Source: Sporosarcina psychrophila (GTDB taxonomy: Bacteria; Bacillota; Bacilli; Bacillales_A; Planococcaceae). Taken from it: DNA of 64,000 nt. Positions within the stretch are counted from its first letter, which is position 1; every line of letters begins with the position of its first letter. This document shows, piece after piece, positions 60,549-64,000 of this stretch. The DNA lies in the NCBI RefSeq assembly GCF_001590685.1, contig NZ_CP014616.1, forward strand, positions 4,463,001-4,527,000, given 5' to 3'. The translations under genes were made by a program, and so were the position numbers. Under the pieces are notes generated by a model. The model was not told the DNA's origin. It searched no databases and saw only the letters and a list, made by a program, of their open reading frames with translations.

Positions 60549-61931
60549 ATGAAAATTTCTACAGTAAATATAGTTGAAGCGTTAACAAAAATACTTAAGA
60601 ACGAGCAGGTAACCATCAATGAAACCGTAAGAGAGCTTCATGGCAGGGATGAATCGTATCACGCGGCAAGACTTCCGGACATTGTTGTTTTTCCAGAATC
60701 AACTGAAGACGTAAGTAAAGTAATGATAGTATCAAAAGAATACCAAGTTCCGGTCATTCCATTCGGTCTCGGTTCAAGCCTGGAAGGACATGTAATCCCT
60801 TCAAAAGGAGGAATCACGATTGACTTCTCGCTGATGAACAAGATTATTGAAGTTCGAGAGAATGACTTTCTCGTTAAAGTACAGCCTGGTGTAACCCGTA
60901 CACAGTTAAATAAAGAACTGAAAAAGCACGGGCTGTTTTTCACTGTCGATCCGGGAGCGGATGCAACACTTGGTGGAATGGCGGCAACAAATGCAAGTGG
61001 AACAACGACCGTCAAATACGGCGTCATGCGTGATCAAGTCCGTGATTTGGAAGTTGTGATGGCCGATGGAACAATCATTCATACTGGGAATATGGCCGCG
61101 AAGTCTGCATCTGGCCTTCATCTGAACGGTCTGTTCGTAGGATCTGAGGGCACGCTTGGTTGCTTTACGGAATTAACACTACGCGTATACGGAATTCCAG
61201 AACACGTCACGGCGGCCCGAGCTTCCTTTGCTACTGTCAATGACGCGGTCGAAGCTGTTGTGTCCATTCTACAGGCTGGTATTCCGATCGCACGGGTTGA
61301 GTTAGTCGATGAACCATCTATAAAACAGGCGAATCTTTACAGTGAAACCAACTACAAAGAAAAACCAACACTATTCTTAGAATTTCATGGGAATGAAGCA
61401 GGATTAAAACAAGACGTTGACTTCACAAAAGAAATTGTTAAAGACCATCATTGTGAAGACATCGAATTTGAAACGGACAACGCGGGACGCAACAGACTAT
61501 GGGAGGCGCGGCATAATTTAGCCTATGCCTTCATCCACGGCTATCCGGGGAAAAAGATGATGGTAACGGATGTTTGTCTCCCGATTTCAGAGTTAGCAGG
61601 TGCCGTTGAACATGCACGTGAAACGGTCGAGTCACTTGATTTGACTGGCGGAATTGTCGGCCACGTAGGCGATGGTAATTTCCATGTACTACTAATGATG
61701 GACATGAACAATGCCGAAGAACTTGCGAAAGCCGATGAGTTGAATGAACGAATCGTCATGTATGCGCTTGAGCGTGGTGGCACATGTACTGGAGAACACG
61801 GGGTTGGGATTGGTAAACAGAAATATCAGGAACGGGAGCACGGTGCTGCACTCCTCGTTATGGAAAAAATAAAAAAAGCACTTGATCCAGACAATTTATT
61901 GAATCCAAATAAAAACGTGAAGATGGACTAG
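60549..61931 (+). CDS. glcD: glycolate/D-lactate oxidase FAD subunit GlcD-like
   Basis: A 460-residue FAD enzyme of the vanillyl-alcohol-oxidase fold. The FAD-binding stretch has PFGLGSSLEGHVIPSKGGITIDFSLMN and DPGADATLGGMAATNASGTTTVKYG; the C-terminus has GHVGDGNFHVLLM (His) and GEHGVGIGKQKY. No GlcE or GlcF partner is adjacent, so it acts alone or as a D-2-hydroxyacid dehydrogenase with a quinone or flavodoxin acceptor. AAGGAGAG precedes ATG 60549. It is co-transcribed with the transporter downstream. Confidence 0.85.
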   Translation: MKISTVNIVEALTKILKNEQVTINETVRELHGRDESYHAARLPDIVVFPESTEDVSKVMIVSKEYQVPVIPFGLGSSLEGHVIPSKGGITIDFSLMNKIIEVRENDFLVKVQPGVTRTQLNKELKKHGLFFTVDPGADATLGGMAATNASGTTTVKYGVMRDQVRDLEVVMADGTIIHTGNMAAKSASGLHLNGLFVGSEGTLGCFTELTLRVYGIPEHVTAARASFATVNDAVEAVVSILQAGIPIARVELVDEPSIKQANLYSETNYKEKPTLFLEFHGNEAGLKQDVDFTKEIVKDHHCEDIEFETDNAGRNRLWEARHNLAYAFIHGYPGKKMMVTDVCLPISELAGAVEHARETVESLDLTGGIVGHVGDGNFHVLLMMDMNNAEELAKADELNERIVMYALERGGTCTGEHGVGIGKQKYQEREHGAALLVMEKIKKALDPDNLLNPNKNVKMD

Positions 61932-61945
61932 GGAGGATATCTACT

Positions 61946-62938
61946 ATGAAAATACTTGAAACGCTTAGCACAATTGCAGGGAAATATTTTGCCTTTTGGG
62001 TTATCGCAATTGCCGTAATTGCATTTATGATCCCAACGCCCTTTTTAGGGTTGGGCGGCTATATTACGATTTTACTAGGTGTTGTCATGTTCGGAATGGG
62101 ACTGACGTTAAAGCCCGTTGATTTCAAAATCGTCCTAACAAAACCGCTACCTGTAATTGTCGGTGTCGGTGCCCAGTTCATCATCATGCCCCTAGTTGCA
62201 TTCGCATTAGCTCACTTGCTCAAGTTGCCCCCTGAATTGGCGGCGGGCTTAGTGCTTCTCGGGTGTGTTCCAGGCGGTACGGCTTCCAATGTTATGGTCT
62301 ATCTTGCGAAAGGAAATCTTGCGTTGTCAGTTGCAATGACTTCCCTTTCCACTTTATTGGCTCCAGTCGTCACACCACTTTTGTTGCTTTTACTTGCGGG
62401 ACAATGGCTACCCGTTGATCCAGTTTCGATGTTCAAGTCAATCGTCCAAGTGATTATCATCCCAATTATATTAGGGTTTGCCGTCCAAAAGCTTTTCCCG
62501 AAAGCTGTCGAAAAAAGCATTTCGATTGTACCACTCATTTCAGTAACGGCGATTTTAATCATCGTATCAGCCGTCACTGCCGCCAATGCGGATAATGTTG
62601 CAAGTTCAGGACTCGTTGTTTTCATCGCCGTTTTCCTTCATAACGGATTCGGTCTACTACTTGGCTATTTGACAGCGGTAATGCTCGGCCTGAACGAAAA
62701 TGATCGACGAGCCATTTCAATTGAAGTTGGCATGCAAAACTCTGGATTAGGCGTGGCTTTGGCGACTGCTCACTTTAGCCCGCTTGCAGCACTGCCGAGC
62801 GTTTGGGGCGCGATCTGGCATAACATTTCAGGTCCAATCCTCGCCACGATCTGGTCAAAGAAACCGATTGTTGAAGAGAAAGATGAACCCGATGATGCAC
62901 CGGAAGTTACGGTTTTAACTCCTTCTGAGAAATTGTAA
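61946..62938 (+). CDS. bile acid:sodium symporter (BASS) family transporter
   Basis: A 330-residue protein with nine to ten TM segments. Family marks: MFGMGLTLKPVDFKIVLTKP, AAGLVLLGCVPGGTASNVMVYLAKGNLALSVAMTSLS and IEVGMQNSGLGVALATAHFSP. BASS proteins carry bile acids, pyruvate, pantoate or, in plants (BASS6), glycolate. The 14-nt gap to glcD suggests that it imports the hydroxyacid which GlcD oxidises. A terminator follows after the repeat array. Confidence 0.82.
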   Translation: MKILETLSTIAGKYFAFWVIAIAVIAFMIPTPFLGLGGYITILLGVVMFGMGLTLKPVDFKIVLTKPLPVIVGVGAQFIIMPLVAFALAHLLKLPPELAAGLVLLGCVPGGTASNVMVYLAKGNLALSVAMTSLSTLLAPVVTPLLLLLLAGQWLPVDPVSMFKSIVQVIIIPIILGFAVQKLFPKAVEKSISIVPLISVTAILIIVSAVTAANADNVASSGLVVFIAVFLHNGFGLLLGYLTAVMLGLNENDRRAISIEVGMQNSGLGVALATAHFSPLAALPSVWGAIWHNISGPILATIWSKKPIVEEKDEPDDAPEVTVLTPSEKL

Positions 62939-62985
62939 GAATGAACATAGGACTTGTTTTGACTTAGTATCTTTATTATAAATTT

Positions 62986-63100
62986 GTTATCACCGTCTCC
63001 ATGGTTGTTATCACCGCTATAGGATAAGTTATCACCGCCTTGGAGCAGTTTATCACCGCTACGAACGGGGTTATCACCGCCATGGTTAAAAAACACCGCA
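62986..63100. repeat. 21-bp periodic repeat array (five to six units)
   Basis: The core GTTATCACCG(C/T) starts at 62986, 63007, 63028, 63049 (GTTTATCACCG shifted by one), 63070 and, degenerate, about 63089. The spacing is exactly 21 nt for four steps, with about 10 variable bases between cores. It lies between the BASS stop and its terminator, on the transcript's 3' end. It is too short for a CRISPR array. Confidence 0.8.
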
Positions 63101-63104
63101 AGAA

Positions 63105-63157
63105 TAGGGGGTTTCTCAAAAGTCGAGTTTTCGACCAACGAGAAACCCCCTTCTTTT
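63105..63157 (+). terminator. strong terminator after BASS gene and array
   Basis: GGGGGTTTCTC pairs with GAGAAACCCCC; the loop has an inner GTCGA/TCGAC stem; TTCTTTTC follows. Confidence 0.85.
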
Positions 63158-63205
63158 CTGTATAATGTTAATATATACAAAACAAAGAGTGGGAGTCGAT
63201 TGTCT

Positions 63206-64000
63206 ATGTTAAAAGAACGTGTGTATTATGCAGATCCATATTGCAAATTGTTTACGGCTCAGATTATTAAAGCGGCACAAGATGCAGAAGGAAATCACTA
63301 TGTCGTGTTAGACAATACAGCGTTTTATCCGACAGGCGGCGGCCAACCGCATGACATGGGGACATTGAATGGGATTCAAGTACTCAATGTAGAAGAAGTA
63401 GAAGATGAAATTCGCCATACATTGGCTGAAAGTCTTGGTTCTGCAACAGAAGTAGAGGGCGCTATCGACTGGAAGCGACGCTTTGATCATATGCAACAAC
63501 ATGCAGGACAGCATATTTTATCAGCAGCGTTTGTTGAATTGTTCGGTTATCCGACGGTAAGTTTCCATTTAGGTAAAGAAATTGTGTCGATTGATTTGAA
63601 TATGGAGGATGTATCTCCAGAGCAATTGGACGAGGTGGAAAAATTAGCGAATGACATTATTTCAGAAAATAGACTGATTGAAATAGAATGGATAACTGAA
63701 GATGAGCTTCATCACTCTCCCCTTCGTAAGCAACTAGCAGTGACAGACGAAATTCGACTTGTCATAATCCCTGATTTTGACTATAACGGTTGTGGTGGTA
63801 CACATCCAAGTACCACTGGACAAGTAAGTGCACTGAAGATTTTATCGACTGAGAAGCATCGAGGCAAAGTGCGCGTACATTTCGTATGCGGTGGACGTGT
63901 GTTACAACAATTGCAACGAAAAAATCAGGTATTAGCGGAAACGTCCAGATTATTAAGTGCCCCGGACGATGGTGTTGCGGTTGCAGTACAAAAGTTATTA
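63206..64000 (+). CDS. AlaX-type alanyl-tRNA editing hydrolase, partial
   Basis: 265 codons, cut by the window end. ATG 63206 follows GTGGGAG (63189-63195). TAFYPTGGGQPHDMG is the AlaRS editing-domain signature. HAGQH (His99, His103) and CGGTHP hold the zinc. The later part (KVRVHFVCGGRVL) leads toward a DHHA1-like domain, as in the long AlaX form. It removes Ser or Gly from mischarged tRNA-Ala. Confidence 0.88.
   Translation, partial: MLKERVYYADPYCKLFTAQIIKAAQDAEGNHYVVLDNTAFYPTGGGQPHDMGTLNGIQVLNVEEVEDEIRHTLAESLGSATEVEGAIDWKRRFDHMQQHAGQHILSAAFVELFGYPTVSFHLGKEIVSIDLNMEDVSPEQLDEVEKLANDIISENRLIEIEWITEDELHHSPLRKQLAVTDEIRLVIIPDFDYNGCGGTHPSTTGQVSALKILSTEKHRGKVRVHFVCGGRVLQQLQRKNQVLAETSRLLSAPDDGVAVAVQKLL

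Noticed and set aside
62986..63100. CRISPR array
   Set aside because: The repeat core is 10-11 nt and the period 21 nt, far below any known CRISPR, and no cas gene is present.
62770..63180. Minus-strand frame with GDN heptapeptide repeats
   Set aside because: No ribosome site, it crosses a strong terminator and overlaps the BASS gene; the repeats follow from the 21-nt DNA period.

Overview
The window is chromosomal DNA of a low-GC, endospore-former-type Firmicute (Bacillales). The gene set fits a Planococcaceae member such as Sporosarcina, but this is inferred from gene content and style; no rRNA lies in the window. Signs are strong AGGAGG ribosome sites with frequent TTG/GTG starts, Fur, Zur, PhoP, sigma-B-like and sigma-D-like sites of Bacillus type, a T-box leader, CsbD proteins and an opuC operon.

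Layout. 0-2.5 kb: a P-loop kinase gene with an internal stop at the left edge, then a NorB-like efflux pump. 2.5-6.2 kb: an iron operon behind two Fur boxes (lipoprotein, permease, ATPase, ankyrin protein, IsdG-type haem oxygenase). 6.4-10.7 kb and 20.5-24.1 kb: two paralogous modules, each a GMC flavo-dehydrogenase with a Tat-signal subunit-3 partner and its own tatA/tatC pair; a PQQ-type sugar dehydrogenase lipoprotein follows the second. 10.9-15.2 kb: an L,D-transpeptidase, nested mobile repeats, a T-box-controlled MFS transporter and a PhoP-box-controlled alkaline phosphatase. 15.3-20.1 kb: a five-gene nickel/peptide ABC transporter. 25.4-39.2 kb: NadR, stress-type small proteins, duplicated hypotheticals, a YxlEFG-like ABC set plus a decayed copy, opuCA-CB-CC-CD and a lone flagellin. 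39.4-43.9 kb: a branched-chain amino acid ABC operon. 44-50 kb: sugar kinase, DMT exporter, acetyltransferase, FMN reductase and an ECF sigma/anti-sigma pair. 50-55.3 kb: a NikABCDE-like operon behind a perfect Zur palindrome. 55.5-59.6 kb: small accessory genes, one methyltransferase frameshifted. 59.6-62.9 kb: a FadR-type regulator divergent from glcD and a BASS-family transporter. A 21-bp periodic repeat array follows, and the window ends inside an AlaX-type editing protein.

How it works together. Much of the window serves nutrient and metal acquisition (Fur-iron, Zur-metal, PhoP-phosphate, amino acids, betaines) plus envelope-side oxidation of small alcohols or sugars through Tat-exported enzymes. 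Gaps between genes carry at least three families of short interspersed repeats. Two have terminal inverted repeats and one shows nested insertion, so these look like non-autonomous mobile elements with no transposase in the window. Paralogue pairs around 26.7-39.2 kb suggest an old segmental duplication.
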